Below, piece after piece: positions 54,323 to 63,980 of a DNA stretch of 64,000 nucleotides; the stretch's first letter is position 1; the number at the start of each line of letters is the position of its first letter. The notes beneath the pieces were generated by a model. The model searched no databases and was not told the origin of the DNA. It saw only the letters and a list, made by a program, of their open reading frames with translations. This stretch comes from Halobacillus sp. A5 (GTDB lineage: Bacteria > Bacillota > Bacilli > Bacillales > Halobacillaceae). The position numbers and the translations under genes were made by a program. Location of the stretch: positions 166,124 through 230,123 of the forward strand of contig NZ_JAIZEO010000006.1 in NCBI RefSeq assembly GCF_024189315.1. The letters run 5' to 3'.

Positions 54323-54970
54323 TTATTCAGCAGCAAAAGAAAAGATTTCCGTTACAAATTTCTTTGTATGGTACCACATCCACTCAAAAACCTGATTTAC
54401 TTCATTTACTTCGCCGCTGGCATAGGCTTGATAATTCTCACCATTTGCTAGTTCATTCTCTGGATCATCTGTTATGAAATCTCCATTAATCAATGTGATA
54501 TCTCCATCAATCTTACCCTCTACTTTAAGGTCTCCATTACGGACAACCAGATCTCCATCCACTGTAATGTTTTCAGGAACAATAACCGTATTGTTTTCAA
54601 TAATTAAATTTTCCTGTTTTGATACAGAAACCTGTTGGTCCTGATTCCAGGCAGAGAAAATACCGCTGAACATCAGTAAAAAGAAGATCGCCGCAGCAGT
54701 GATAATCGGATGGCGCTGCAATTTCCTTATATAATTGCGTCTTTTTTTCTCTTTTGGGAGAGCTGCCATCACATCAGCCGTGAAATTCGATGGTGCCGCT
54801 ATTGGTCCGGTGTCTTTTATTAACGCTGTCGAACGCTTTAATTCATGAAAATGTTTTTGGCAGGATGTGCAAGCTTGTAGATGGTCGCGCAGTCGTCTCT
54901 CTTCTTCTCTTTCTAATTCACCATCTAAATGCTTATGCATAAGGATTACAGCTTCTTGTTTACAATTCAT
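54323..54970 (-). CDS. rsiW: Anti-sigma-W factor RsiW
   Basis: A 215-residue anti-sigma factor. The cytosolic zinc-binding domain has Cys3, His30, Cys34 and Cys37 (HLQACTSC). A single membrane segment follows at ~88-107, then an extracellular acidic domain with regular beta repeats (VVRNGDLKVEGKIDGDITL). It holds SigW until regulated proteolysis by PrsW/RasP-type proteases frees it. It lies 15 bp after sigW, as in B. subtilis. Confidence 0.93.
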   Translation of the reverse strand: MNCKQEAVILMHKHLDGELEREEERRLRDHLQACTSCQKHFHELKRSTALIKDTGPIAAPSNFTADVMAALPKEKKRRNYIRKLQRHPIITAAAIFFLLMFSGIFSAWNQDQQVSVSKQENLIIENNTVIVPENITVDGDLVVRNGDLKVEGKIDGDITLINGDFITDDPENELANGENYQAYASGEVNEVNQVFEWMWYHTKKFVTEIFSFAAE

Positions 54971-54985
54971 TCCCTCTCAACTCCT

Positions 54986-55549
54986 TTACACATGACGAAG
55001 CCTTTTCCTTAAGGCTTCCCTGCCCCGGTGTATCCTTGTCTTTACGGTGCCGATCGGCACATCAAGTACTTCCGCAATTTCCTGCAGGGCCAGTTCGTCT
55101 AAATATCTCAGGACGATGACACTTCTATACTTGGGAGGCAGAGCCAGAATTTCACGGTGAATATAGCTCTGTAATTCAAGGCTTTCCACCTCTTCTTCCG
55201 GCAGCGCTTGATCCATAGCTAACTGGGAGTACATATCCAGCCCATCCGTACCTTTAACTTCAGCATCCAGATAGTAATCCGGCTTCTTCTTTCTAATACG
55301 GTCTATCGTTAAGTTAGTTGCTATTCGATAAAGCCATGTAGAAAATTTCCTCCGCTCATCAAAGCTTGCAATATTCGTATATGCGCGGATAAAAGCCTCT
55401 TGAGCCAAGTCCTCAGCTTCATAAGCATTTCCTATCATTCGATAGCAAATATGATAAACTTTGTTCTGGTAGAAGGATACAATGTCCTCAAACGCAGATT
55501 GATCCCCTTTTTTGACCTCTTTAATTTTTTTCTTTATTATTGTTTCCAT
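54986..55549 (-). CDS. sigW: ECF sigma factor SigW
   Basis: A 187-residue extracytoplasmic-function sigma factor. Region 2 contains CYRMIGNAYEAEDLAQEAFIR and region 4 contains LPPKYRSVIVLRYL with a C-terminal HTH. SigW governs responses to wall-active antibiotics, bacteriocins and alkaline or salt stress. The open frame extends to 55612, but GGAGGTAG supports the ATG at 55549. A SigW-type promoter lies 36 bp upstream, so the operon is autoregulated. Confidence 0.95.
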   Translation of the reverse strand: METIIKKKIKEVKKGDQSAFEDIVSFYQNKVYHICYRMIGNAYEAEDLAQEAFIRAYTNIASFDERRKFSTWLYRIATNLTIDRIRKKKPDYYLDAEVKGTDGLDMYSQLAMDQALPEEEVESLELQSYIHREILALPPKYRSVIVLRYLDELALQEIAEVLDVPIGTVKTRIHRGREALRKRLRHV

Positions 55550-55584
55550 TTCTCTACCTCCGCTTGTCGTGCGGTTATAACCCT

Positions 55585-55611
55585 TACGTATGAAGAACAG
55601 TAAAGGTTTCA
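55585..55611 (-). promoter_or_regulatory. SigW-dependent autoregulatory promoter
   Basis: On the minus strand TGAAAC (55606-55611) and CGTA (55585-55588) are separated by 17 bp, matching the known SigW consensus. It lies upstream of sigW itself. Confidence 0.85.
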
Positions 55612-55704
55612 AAAATCCTTATATTTTTATAAAATAGCGTTTAAAGTTTATGTAAAGAGGATATAAGTTAGGGACTGAAGTTTTAAATTACAAGGGGTGT
55701 AAGT

Positions 55705-55896
55705 ATGAATGTTGAATTAAAGCTTTTAACAGAAATAGAAGAGTGCCGTAAAGAAATGAACCGGCTCGCCAAACGTTACTCTTTAACTTCTAAGCATGTG
55801 GTCTATGTAAGTTCAAAGCTGGATTACTTACTCAATGAATATGAAACTATAAAACAAAAGGATCAGCAACCTCCCTTTCGCAAGGTTAGCTGCTGA
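55705..55896 (+). CDS. Spo0E-family aspartyl-phosphate phosphatase
   Basis: A 63-residue two-helix protein of the Spo0E family. The signature S-x-x-L-D appears as VSSKLDYLLNEY. Such proteins dephosphorylate Spo0A~P and restrain entry into sporulation. The ATG at 55705 follows AAGGGGTG. It lies divergently between sigW and the converging rocF gene. The presence of a Spo0E-like protein supports an endospore-forming host. Confidence 0.88.
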   Translation: MNVELKLLTEIEECRKEMNRLAKRYSLTSKHVVYVSSKLDYLLNEYETIKQKDQQPPFRKVSC

Positions 55897-55910
55897 TATC
55901 AGTCAACTCT

Positions 55911-56813
55911 CTATAATAAACTCTCTCCTAACAAAGATCCCATCAAACCAACAGCCATACCAGCCGTCTTGTTCTTTTCATCAAGAATCGGATTGACTTC
56001 AACAAATTCTGCTGAGGTAATCATTTTCGATTGGGCCAGCATCTCCATGGCTAAGTGGCTCTCCCTGTAACTTAACCCGCCCATTACCGGCGTTCCAACA
56101 CCAGGAGCTTCATTCGGATCCAAACCATCTAAATCTAAACTTAAGTGTACACCATCCGTACGGTCTTTTAAATACTTAATTGTTTCTTCCATTACAGCAG
56201 GCATTCCCATCTTGTCAACTTCGTGCATTGTGTATACTTGTATGCCTTTTTCTTTAATTAATGCTCTTTCTCCTTCATCAAGCGACCTGGCACCGATAAT
56301 GACAATATTCTCAGGTTTGATTTTCGGAGTATAGTCCAGAATGGATGTTAACTTCTTATGCCCGATTCCAAGACTTACAGCTAAAGGCATACCATGAATG
56401 TTACCGGAAGGAGAGCTTTCACCTGTGTTTAAATCACCGTGAGCGTCATACCAGATGACCCCGAGATTGTTGTAATGTTTAGCCACACCAGCCAGCGTTC
56501 CCATGGCTATACTGTGATCTCCACCTAAGACCAGAGGAAAAGCACCGTCTTTAACAACTTCATCTACCTTTTCCGCTAATCGGATGCTCCCTTCTGCAAC
56601 TTCCAGAAGGTTTCTAAGGTTATCAACTTTTTCCTGATCATTATGTGTTGGTCTGGCTATTTCAATATCCCCTAAATCCTCAATATCTAATTTTAATTGT
56701 TCCAAACGATCAATGATCCCCGCATACCGTATCGCACTCGGTCCCATGTCTACCCCGCGTCGGTTCTGACCTAGATCCATAGGTACTCCGATAATTGAAA
56801 TCTTTTTATTCAT
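55911..56813 (-). CDS. rocF: Arginase
   Basis: A 300-residue manganese enzyme that hydrolyses arginine to ornithine and urea. The metal motifs are GGDHSIAMG, DAHGDLNT and SLDLDGLDP. It starts MNKKISIIGVPMDLGQNRRGVD, the usual Bacillus arginase opening. The ATG follows AGGAGGAACG. Its place beside sigW matches B. subtilis. Ornithine is also the cell-wall diamino acid in Halobacillus by the literature, so arginase may have an added role if that identification is right. Confidence 0.95.
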   Translation of the reverse strand: MNKKISIIGVPMDLGQNRRGVDMGPSAIRYAGIIDRLEQLKLDIEDLGDIEIARPTHNDQEKVDNLRNLLEVAEGSIRLAEKVDEVVKDGAFPLVLGGDHSIAMGTLAGVAKHYNNLGVIWYDAHGDLNTGESSPSGNIHGMPLAVSLGIGHKKLTSILDYTPKIKPENIVIIGARSLDEGERALIKEKGIQVYTMHEVDKMGMPAVMEETIKYLKDRTDGVHLSLDLDGLDPNEAPGVGTPVMGGLSYRESHLAMEMLAQSKMITSAEFVEVNPILDEKNKTAGMAVGLMGSLLGESLL

Positions 56814-56901
56814 TCTTCGTTCCTCCTTTATTCAAACTATTCCAATTGTATACGTTTTCATTGAAATGACTCAACCAGACAAAATTATGTATATATATAC
56901 G

Positions 56902-57420
56902 TTATGAATCTTTAATCAGCCGGCGTATGGCATCATTTAAATCTTCCGCAATATAACCAGGTTTACGAATGTGATTACTTACTTGTAATTCGTGGACGGC
57001 GCTCTTCCCTCCACCAGTCAGTACTAGAATCTGTTCACAACCTGCCCTCTGACCTGCTTCGATATCTTTCAAGCGATCACCGATTACAATGCAGTCACCA
57101 GGATTTAACCTATAATCATGACATGCATTATTAATCATTCCAGGAGCCGGTTTTCTACACTCACATCCCGCTTCCGGATGATGAGGACATAAAAAAATAC
57201 CATCAAAACCGAATCCTTCTAATTCTTTCTCAAATGCCTTAACGGAAGATCTGCCCATTGAAATTCCCGGCTGATTCGTAAAAGAAAACAGGAGGCAGCC
57301 GTGATCTTTTAATTTTAATAAACTCTCCAAAACCCCGGGGTATAAAGTAAATTGACCAGGATACTCAATTTGATCAGAACCTCCAAGTGTCCCATCACGA
57401 TCAATAAACACAGCTTTCAT
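56902..57420 (-). CDS. HAD-IIIA phosphatase (GmhB/HisB-N-like)
   Basis: A 172-residue phosphatase of the HAD superfamily. It has the nucleophile motif IDRDGTL, FSFTNQPGI, a zinc-binding loop CPHHPEAGCECRKP and the acidic motif VIGDRLKDIEAG. It resembles D-glycero-D-manno-heptose-bisphosphate phosphatase and the histidinol-phosphatase half of HisB. No heptose pathway genes are near, so the substrate is open. The ATG follows GGTGGAG. Confidence 0.87.
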   Translation of the reverse strand: MKAVFIDRDGTLGGSDQIEYPGQFTLYPGVLESLLKLKDHGCLLFSFTNQPGISMGRSSVKAFEKELEGFGFDGIFLCPHHPEAGCECRKPAPGMINNACHDYRLNPGDCIVIGDRLKDIEAGQRAGCEQILVLTGGGKSAVHELQVSNHIRKPGYIAEDLNDAIRRLIKDS

Positions 57421-57461
57421 AGAAACTCCACCTCTGAACTAAGAATTAGTAACGCAAAACT

Positions 57462-57494
57462 AAAAAAGCTGACATCTCATCGTAGATGTCAGCT
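57462..57494 (-). terminator. Terminator of the eight-tRNA cluster
   Basis: AGCTGACATCT pairs perfectly with AGATGTCAGCT around CATCGT, followed on the minus strand by TTTTTT. It lies 30 bp after tRNA-Ala. Confidence 0.9.
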
Positions 57495-57523
57495 ATGTAT
57501 CAAAATATAGGGAAATTATTTTA

Positions 57524-57599
57524 TGGTGGAGCCTAGCGGGATCGAACCGCTGACCTCCTGCGTGCAAAGCAGGCGCTCTCCCAGCTGAGCTAAGGCCCC
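57524..57599 (-). tRNA. tRNA-Ala (TGC)
   Basis: Complete cloverleaf with acceptor GGGGCCT/AGGCTCC, anticodon TGC and encoded CCA. Confidence 0.97.
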
Positions 57600-57605
57600 G
57601 GCTTA

Positions 57606-57680
57606 TGGAGCGGGAGACGGGATTCGAACCCGCGACCCCCACCTTGGCAAGGTGGTGTTCTACCACTGAACTACTCCCGC
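57606..57680 (-). tRNA. tRNA-Gly (GCC)
   Basis: Acceptor GCGGGAG/CTCCCGC, anticodon GCC in CTTGCCAAG, encoded CCA. Confidence 0.97.
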
Positions 57681-57721
57681 TTAAAGGAAAGCAGCGGACG
57701 GCAGTGGTCCGCTGTGTTGAG

Positions 57722-57794
57722 TGAGCCATGGAGGGCTCGAACCTCCGACCCTCTGATTAAAAGTCAGATGCTCTACCAGCTGAGCTAATGGCTC
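57722..57794 (-). tRNA. tRNA-Lys (TTT)
   Basis: Acceptor GAGCCAT/ATGGCTC, anticodon TTT in ACTTTTAATC. CCA is not encoded, unlike most of its neighbours. Confidence 0.96.
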
Positions 57795-57896
57795 CTAATA
57801 AATAGGCGATCCATAAATCTATTTCTAGACGCACTAAAATAAAATAGCCATCCTTTAATTATAAAGAAGAGCTACAGATTATAGCAAGTATGAAAA

Positions 57897-57971
57897 TGGC
57901 TGGGCTAGCTGGATTCGAACCAGCGCATGACGGTACCAAAAACCGTTGCCTTACCGCTTGGCTATAGCCCA
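57897..57971 (-). tRNA. tRNA-Gln (TTG)
   Basis: Acceptor TGGGCTA/TAGCCCA, anticodon TTG, encoded CCA. Confidence 0.96.
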
Positions 57972-58029
57972 ATGTTCATTAAGTATTATTTACTGTTTCT
58001 TATGAATTATTCCAACTTTTTTAAAAAAA

Positions 58030-58115
58030 TGGTGGAGGGAGTAGGACTCGAACCTACGAACCCGATGGGAGCGGATTTACAGTCCGCCGCGTTTGGCCAA
58101 CTTCGCTATCCCTCC
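58030..58115 (-). tRNA. tRNA-Tyr (GTA)
   Basis: Class II tRNA with a long variable arm, acceptor GGAGGGA/TCCCTCC, anticodon GTA, encoded CCA. Confidence 0.97.
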
Positions 58116-58132
58116 ACATTTAAAAATGGAAA

Positions 58133-58208
<76 letters not shown>

Positions 58209-58212
58209 GACA

Positions 58213-58288
58213 TGGTGGAGGATGCAGGGCTCGAACCTGCGACCCCTTGCTTGTAAGGCAAGTGCTCTCCCAGCTGAGCTAATCCTCC
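58213..58288 (-). tRNA. tRNA-Val (TAC)
   Basis: Acceptor GGAGGAT/ATCCTCC, anticodon TAC in CTTACAAG, encoded CCA. Only 4 bp separate it from tRNA-Thr. Confidence 0.97.
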
Positions 58289-58323
58289 AATAGTCAAAGT
58301 GAATAATCTATTTTCAATTATAG

Positions 58324-58398
58324 TGGTGACCCGTACGGGATTCGAACCCGTGATACCGCCGTGAAAGGGCGGTGTCTTAACCACTTGACCAACGGGCC
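58324..58398 (-). tRNA. tRNA-Glu (TTC)
   Basis: Acceptor GGCCCGT/ACGGGTC, anticodon TTC in CTTTCACG, encoded CCA. It is the first gene of the eight-tRNA cluster. Confidence 0.97.
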
Positions 58399-58525
58399 AG
58401 TCAACATGTTTTGTCGTTTTTCTAGTGTTACCCGTTCAAACTGACGATTATAATTATATACAATCTAACAGCGTATTGTAAAGAGGAATTTTTAAAGTCT
58501 ATATATTCAAAAAACTTAAGAATAG

Positions 58526-58560
58526 AAAAGGCTGCCAGAATGTAATCCGGCAGCCTTTTT
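58526..58560 (-). terminator. Terminator of the bacillopeptidase-like gene
   Basis: AAAAGGCTGCC pairs with GGCAGCCTTTT around a 12-nt loop. On the minus strand the stem ends in TTTT. It starts 7 bp after the gene's stop. Confidence 0.88.
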
Positions 58561-58566
58561 AAGTGA

Positions 58567-61500
58567 TTATTGGTTTATATCAAGTTTGCCTTCTGCTGCT
58601 GATTCAGAGATGTTTCCAAAATCATCTTCAGCCATCACTACGATTTCGGCACCTTCAGCCACCAGGTTAGAGGTCGCCGTCCAGTACCCTTCATAGTGAC
58701 CGTCTTCTGTTTCTGTCATAGGAAGTTCTGTAGCCTGATCTGATTGTGTTGAGAAGTTGGTCAATGGCATTTTAATATAGAATGCAGCATCCAATCCAGC
58801 TTCGGAGTCAAATTCTATCTTCACACTTTCACCAGATTGCAGAGATAAGTCCTCATCCGGCTTTATCTCTGTGAGCTCCGGAGCTGTATAATCAGCTTCT
58901 ATAGTAACTTCTTCTGTCACACTGTTGCCTGCTTGATCTAATGCCTCGACTTCTATTACATTTTCCCCTTCTTCAATAATCAATCGTTTTGAGAAGGATC
59001 CATCTTCTTCCACACTCGCTTCTTCCCCATTAACGTTAACGTGATCAAGGTTTTCTTCATTTACCGTACCTTCCACAGTAGTAACCTCACTATTGATTTT
59101 GTCTCCATTCTCTGGAGATGTAATAGAAAGCTCTGGATCAGTTTGATCCAGCGTTACGACAACAGGATCAGACGGCTCTGTATTTCCATTATCCGTTACG
59201 GTTACCGCAGTAAGTTCATTTGCTCCCTCATTCAGTTCAAGGTCCGCAGCGAACTCTCCTTCTTCATTTGCTTCTACAGCAGCAGCTTCCTCTTCTCCAT
59301 TGTAAATTTCAATAGTAGACGATGGTGAGCCGCTTCCTTCTACTGTAATGCTTTCATCATTTGTAAAAGCTCCGTCAGCCGGCGATTCAATAACTGGAGC
59401 TTCAGCTTCATAATCGACCGTGGCACGAATCATATAGTTTCCTTCCTCACTAGGAGAAGGACTCCATGTTCCGCCTACCTGCTGCCAGCTGCGACCGGCA
59501 TTTTCACCGTTTTCATCGGTTGCAAGCGCAGGAGTATCTGGATTAGGGTGAGTTTGGATATAAACCATATAGAAATCGTCGTCGACTACAATTCCTTCTT
59601 CTGACACATCAACCTCTGTCCATTCCCCATTACGGAGAGCTTCTGCCTCTATTGGGCCAGCCAGGCGGTCACCAGGCGCTCCGTCTTCTCCATTAGAGTC
59701 ATAAACAGCTACTTCAAATTCTGTTCCGCCCGGTACAGGAAAGTCTTCTTCCCAAAATCTAAATAGACCTCCCGTAACCAGCGCTGAGGATTGGCCCTCT
59801 TCTAAGGACATCCTCACGGCCCAGGAATTCCCCGCATCGTAGAAAGCGCGGGCGTTTTCAGCAGTTCCATCATCATATCCTATTTCGCCCGGGAAGCCAA
59901 TAAACGGTTCTAACTGAACATCTTCCGTCACTGTTTCATTTCCTTCTACCGTTACTGAAGCTTCTGCACCTTTATATCCCGGCGCACGAATTTCAAGTGT
60001 GTAGTCACCCTCATAGGCCGTCAAGGAGTAAACTCCATTTTCATCGGTTTCCACTGGTGTGACAGCCGCGTCTTCCACTACATATACGGTGGCTCCTTCA
60101 ATAGGATCGCCTGTTCTGTCATTTGTAACTGTACCCGTTACTTCCCCGGAAGGCATTGGGTCAAGTGTAAAATTAGTATTTACCTGCCCGTCTTCAGTAA
60201 CCTCTACTTCCTCTGTACTAGAATTATATCCGTAAGCTGAAGCTTCTAACGTATAGTCGCCTGCAGCTGTTAAAATCCGATAACTTCCGTCAGATGGATC
60301 TGTAGTTACAGATTTATCAGTTTCAAGTACACTCACCGTTGCCTCAAGCGGCAGCACTTTTGGACTGATTGGTGAGTTGTCTACTTCACCTGACTGCATT
60401 AACGGTCCTTCTACATTCTCAAAGGGACCAGGGAAAAGACTCTTAGACTTCACTCGTTTTTTCTTTTTATCTGATTTGGCATCTTTAGAAGCGTCCTTTT
60501 CCTCCATTTTTGAAGTTTTCTTCGTATCAGACTTGTGAAGTTTTGCGGCAGTATCCGATGATTGATCTGTTAAAGCAACATCATCTATATACCAGCCATC
60601 CTTCACAACACTCCCGTCGGTCTCCACGTGAAATCCAACATATACGGTCTGCCCCTCATATTGAGATAAGTCAACCTCGGACTCCGTCCAGTCTTCAGAC
60701 TCTTCATTAAATTCAGCCAATTGTTCCCAGTTTTCATTGTCTGTGGAGACTACAACATGTCCGTAGTCATAATTTCTTTCTAACTCATACCATGATTTGA
60801 ATTGAAGATACGTATCTCCTTCAGGTACTTCTACCGGCGGGAGTCTTAATGTCATATCAGCATTTGATTCATAAGTACCTTCAAGGTTGGTAGCGTAAAC
60901 TTTTTCACCTGAAGCTGCTCCATCAGGTCCGGAATCCGGTTCGCCCCACTCCCATGAGTTGCTTTCGCCAAATGACACCCAGCCAGCAGGAGTGCTCTCA
61001 AAATCTTCTGAATACCCTACTGTGATGCCATCTTGTAACGTTACGGTGTAAACGTCTGATTCTGCTTCATTTTCGCCAAAATCTGTTGCAATCAACTTAT
61101 ATTCAAGTGATTCTCCATTCAGGTTGTCACCCGGTATGGAAGCTTGATACGTTCCACTTTCAAAATCCCCTTCAATTAATTCTGCATCAGCTGTCTGCCA
61201 ATCTTCACTATCAACACGATATTGCACTTCAACATGGTCTACACTGACATTGTCAGAAATATCGGCTGCAATCGGCAGTTCAAGGCCTTTGTACGACTCT
61301 GTCAGCGGCTCATGTTCAATTACCGGAGCTTCCGTGTCTTCCCCTTCTTCATATACATTTCCGGTGATTTCTCCTATACCGGAAACAACGGCCGAAACAG
61401 CCGTATAGGCGTTTGTAATACCATTTCCGAACCCTTCATTAGGGTCATCTGGGTAGTCGTCACTCGTAGCCGGGTCTGCTGTATCATATAACAGTTCTTC

Positions 61501-62916
61501 AATTTGATCGACGGTTAGTGATTGATCCGCTTCAAGCAGTAAAGCTACAGTTCCCGCTACGTGCGGACCCGCCATTGAAGTCCCGCTATACGTATCATCA
61601 TACTCACTGCCGGGAACAGTCGAGTTGATGTTTACTCCTGGTGCAGATATATCTGGTTTAATCTCGCCATCGTACGGTGAGGGACCTACTGAAGAAAAGT
61701 AAGCTAATTCATCAGCACTATCCGTTGCACCAACAGCAATCGACTCTGGATAGTTAGCTGGTGCTGCAATACTTCCATCCCCCGACTCTCCATCATTACC
61801 TGCAGAAAAGACAGGAGCGATCCCTGCGTTTCTCCAGTTCTGAACCATTTCTCGATACCATTCATCAAGACCTGGTCCACCTCCCCACGAGTTGTTAATT
61901 ACATCAGGGGCTTTTTCAGGGTGTGGATTCCCCTCTTCATCTTTAGGTGCTAATAACCATTCAGCTGCATCAAGTAAATCTACGTCCGTTCCTCCGGCCG
62001 CGGTAAACGCCTTAACTGCGATCCATTTCGAGCCCGGAGCTACTCCTACTTGATTAGAGTCATCCTCTTCAGAACCAGCCACAGTCCCCATTGTATGAGT
62101 ACCATGGCCCTGGTCATCATAAGGCTCCGGTTCATCTGCGGTAGCATCATACCAATTAAATTCATGATCCACCTCTTCTGGGTTTTCCGCATTAAACCCA
62201 CGGTACTTTTCCATAAGACCCGGGTGGTCCCATTGTACTCCTGTATCAATGTTAGCTACGACTACTCCCGAGCCGTCTATTCCTGTTTCATCCCACACCT
62301 GTTCAGCACCTATACGGTCTATGCCCCAGGAAGCGACATCAAGTGTATCGGCCTTCACCTCATTCTTTGGTGTTTCCACCGGTTGATAAATCTCCCTTGT
62401 CCGGTTGGGCAGGATTTTCTCCACTTCAGCTAATGAAGCTATCTCCTCCATTACTTTTTGATTACTAGTGACAGAGACAGCATTCACAATGTAGTAAGAT
62501 TGAAATGATGTCACATCACCCTGGTCTTCAGCCTTATTTAAATAGCTGTTCAATTCGTACTGTGTATCTTTAGATGTTGCACGTAATTCATGAACGACGG
62601 CAGAATTCTGTACGCGTTTTACTTCTTTTGCAGATACAGAAGCTTTACTCTCTTCCAATTTCTGAACTGCTTCGTCTGATGCTTTTTTCGTATCTGCCTG
62701 CTCTTTCATTTTGACCAAATAGGTGACTTGATCATCTTCTTTGAAAGAGGCAGAAAGGTCTTCATTAATTTTACCAGCTGTCTGCTTGCTATCTTTCACT
62801 GACAAATTATTTGATTCCTCTGCTGAACTTGTACTTGTCATATTAAAGAAAGATAGAATCAATACAGTTATAAGTAAAATGCTGATCGACTTGACGCTTC
62901 TCTTCTTTCTTTTCAT
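58567..62916 (-). CDS. bpr: Secreted multidomain subtilisin-like protease (bacillopeptidase F-like)
   Basis: A 1449-residue S8 protease with a signal peptide (1-32), an inhibitor I9 pro-domain (~60-175) and a subtilisin domain with Asp224 (NIDTGV), His271 (GHGTH), oxyanion Asn374 and Ser447 (GTSMAG). After that come an Ig-like segment, an immune-inhibitor-A/MAM-like domain (~630-775), a Lys-rich linker, two carboxypeptidase-regulatory-like repeats (SGEVTGTVTNDRTGDPIEG), and bacterial Ig-like domains. There is no LPxTG anchor, so it should be released. The domain order recalls Bpr. It is highly acidic and flanked by tRNA clusters on both sides. Confidence 0.88.
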   Translation of the reverse strand: MKRKKRSVKSISILLITVLILSFFNMTSTSSAEESNNLSVKDSKQTAGKINEDLSASFKEDDQVTYLVKMKEQADTKKASDEAVQKLEESKASVSAKEVKRVQNSAVVHELRATSKDTQYELNSYLNKAEDQGDVTSFQSYYIVNAVSVTSNQKVMEEIASLAEVEKILPNRTREIYQPVETPKNEVKADTLDVASWGIDRIGAEQVWDETGIDGSGVVVANIDTGVQWDHPGLMEKYRGFNAENPEEVDHEFNWYDATADEPEPYDDQGHGTHTMGTVAGSEEDDSNQVGVAPGSKWIAVKAFTAAGGTDVDLLDAAEWLLAPKDEEGNPHPEKAPDVINNSWGGGPGLDEWYREMVQNWRNAGIAPVFSAGNDGESGDGSIAAPANYPESIAVGATDSADELAYFSSVGPSPYDGEIKPDISAPGVNINSTVPGSEYDDTYSGTSMAGPHVAGTVALLLEADQSLTVDQIEELLYDTADPATSDDYPDDPNEGFGNGITNAYTAVSAVVSGIGEITGNVYEEGEDTEAPVIEHEPLTESYKGLELPIAADISDNVSVDHVEVQYRVDSEDWQTADAELIEGDFESGTYQASIPGDNLNGESLEYKLIATDFGENEAESDVYTVTLQDGITVGYSEDFESTPAGWVSFGESNSWEWGEPDSGPDGAASGEKVYATNLEGTYESNADMTLRLPPVEVPEGDTYLQFKSWYELERNYDYGHVVVSTDNENWEQLAEFNEESEDWTESEVDLSQYEGQTVYVGFHVETDGSVVKDGWYIDDVALTDQSSDTAAKLHKSDTKKTSKMEEKDASKDAKSDKKKKRVKSKSLFPGPFENVEGPLMQSGEVDNSPISPKVLPLEATVSVLETDKSVTTDPSDGSYRILTAAGDYTLEASAYGYNSSTEEVEVTEDGQVNTNFTLDPMPSGEVTGTVTNDRTGDPIEGATVYVVEDAAVTPVETDENGVYSLTAYEGDYTLEIRAPGYKGAEASVTVEGNETVTEDVQLEPFIGFPGEIGYDDGTAENARAFYDAGNSWAVRMSLEEGQSSALVTGGLFRFWEEDFPVPGGTEFEVAVYDSNGEDGAPGDRLAGPIEAEALRNGEWTEVDVSEEGIVVDDDFYMVYIQTHPNPDTPALATDENGENAGRSWQQVGGTWSPSPSEEGNYMIRATVDYEAEAPVIESPADGAFTNDESITVEGSGSPSSTIEIYNGEEEAAAVEANEEGEFAADLELNEGANELTAVTVTDNGNTEPSDPVVVTLDQTDPELSITSPENGDKINSEVTTVEGTVNEENLDHVNVNGEEASVEEDGSFSKRLIIEEGENVIEVEALDQAGNSVTEEVTIEADYTAPELTEIKPDEDLSLQSGESVKIEFDSEAGLDAAFYIKMPLTNFSTQSDQATELPMTETEDGHYEGYWTATSNLVAEGAEIVVMAEDDFGNISESAAEGKLDINQ

Positions 62917-63577
62917 TTGTTTACGCTCCTTTCAGTAAAATTCACCTGAAACCTGTGTATTTATTCCGTCCTCCTTCACGTTGCGACTTTTACGTTTACG
63001 ATTCTCTGTTGTTAAATTTATCCTATCTTATAGTGACAAAATCCGCTAGATTACCAATAATAACAAGGATATACAGCCTACACGGTTTGCGAAACCTTAT
63101 GTATTTAGACCTTTATTAATTAAAATAAGACATAAAATTACATTTACAGACTTTATCCCCCATCCCCCAAACTAGTCCATAGGTAGCGTGTCAGGTTCAT
63201 TATTATGATAAAAAGAGAGTAAAGTTGGGAAAGTCTTTCTCCTAAACACCATTCTTTTTCATTTTTAAATGGATAAGTTTGATTTTTGCTGTCGACTTGG
63301 GAATATTTACAACAATATTACGTATTAAAGGTCTTTTAGCATCGTTTGTAACTTTCTTGTTAATTTTGTGTCTACAATTGTAAAAAGACTAAGACTTAAT
63401 GCTTGTATCGTTCGACATAATAAACAAAACTGAAGCAGTTTTTTTAAAATGAAGTATGAATCTTTCACTTGAAGCAATTGATATTCAATTTCTGGCTATA
63501 GAGCGAAAGAAATAATATTCTTTGGCGATAAATCTTTTCATGCGGAGAAAAATGAAGTAAAAAGAGCGTTTTCAATA
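62917..63577. other. Long gene-free spacer upstream of the protease
   Basis: About 660 bp of AT-rich sequence between the protease start and the rRNA operon terminator. It must hold the protease promoter, and the ribosome site GAAAGGAGCG is visible before the ATG. I see no ORF, tRNA or repeat array. Its length leaves room for regulator binding sites, as expected for a stationary-phase exoprotease. Confidence 0.5.
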
Positions 63578-63616
63578 CAAAAAAGCACAAGCGACCTACA
63601 ATAAGGTCCTTGTGCT
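63578..63616 (-). terminator. rRNA operon terminator
   Basis: AGCACAAGCGACCT pairs with AGGTCCTTGTGCT (one bulge) around ACAATA, followed on the minus strand by TTTTTTG. A weaker AAGCTT-based hairpin lies just upstream at about 63635-63668. Confidence 0.87.
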
Positions 63617-63692
63617 AAGTAAGCAGACAAATAAAAAAAGCTTCCACTGAAAGCAAAAGCTTGGTTTAACCTTAATTCAACTAAACTTCCAG

Positions 63693-63764
<72 letters not shown>

Positions 63765-63767
63765 AAG

Positions 63768-63842
63768 TGGCTCCACCGGTAGGATTCGAACCTACGACCG
63801 ATCGGTTAACAGCCGATTGCTCTACCACTGAGCTACGGTGGA
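63768..63842 (-). tRNA. tRNA-Asn (GTT)
   Basis: Acceptor TCCACCG/CGGTGGA, anticodon GTT in CTGTTAA, encoded CCA. It follows 5S by about 22 bp. Confidence 0.96.
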
Positions 63843-63864
63843 TCAATAAACTAAGTAAATATTG

Positions 63865-63980
63865 ACGTGGCAGCGTCCTACTCTCACGGGGATCAACCCG
63901 ACTACCATCGGCGCTGAAGAGCTTAACTGCTGTGTTCGGCATGGGAACAGGTGTGACCTCTTCGCTGTCGCCACCACATC
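63865..63980 (-). rRNA. rrf: 5S ribosomal RNA
   Basis: On the minus strand it reads TGGTGGCGACAGCGAAGAGG at the 5' end, then TTCCCATGCCGAACACAG and GAGAGTAGGACGCTGCCA, all hallmark 5S segments. The 23S gene should lie just beyond the right edge. The ends are approximate within a few bases. Confidence 0.95.

Noticed and set aside
57493..57729. 78-codon frame on the minus strand
   Set aside because: It runs through tRNA-Ala and tRNA-Gly.
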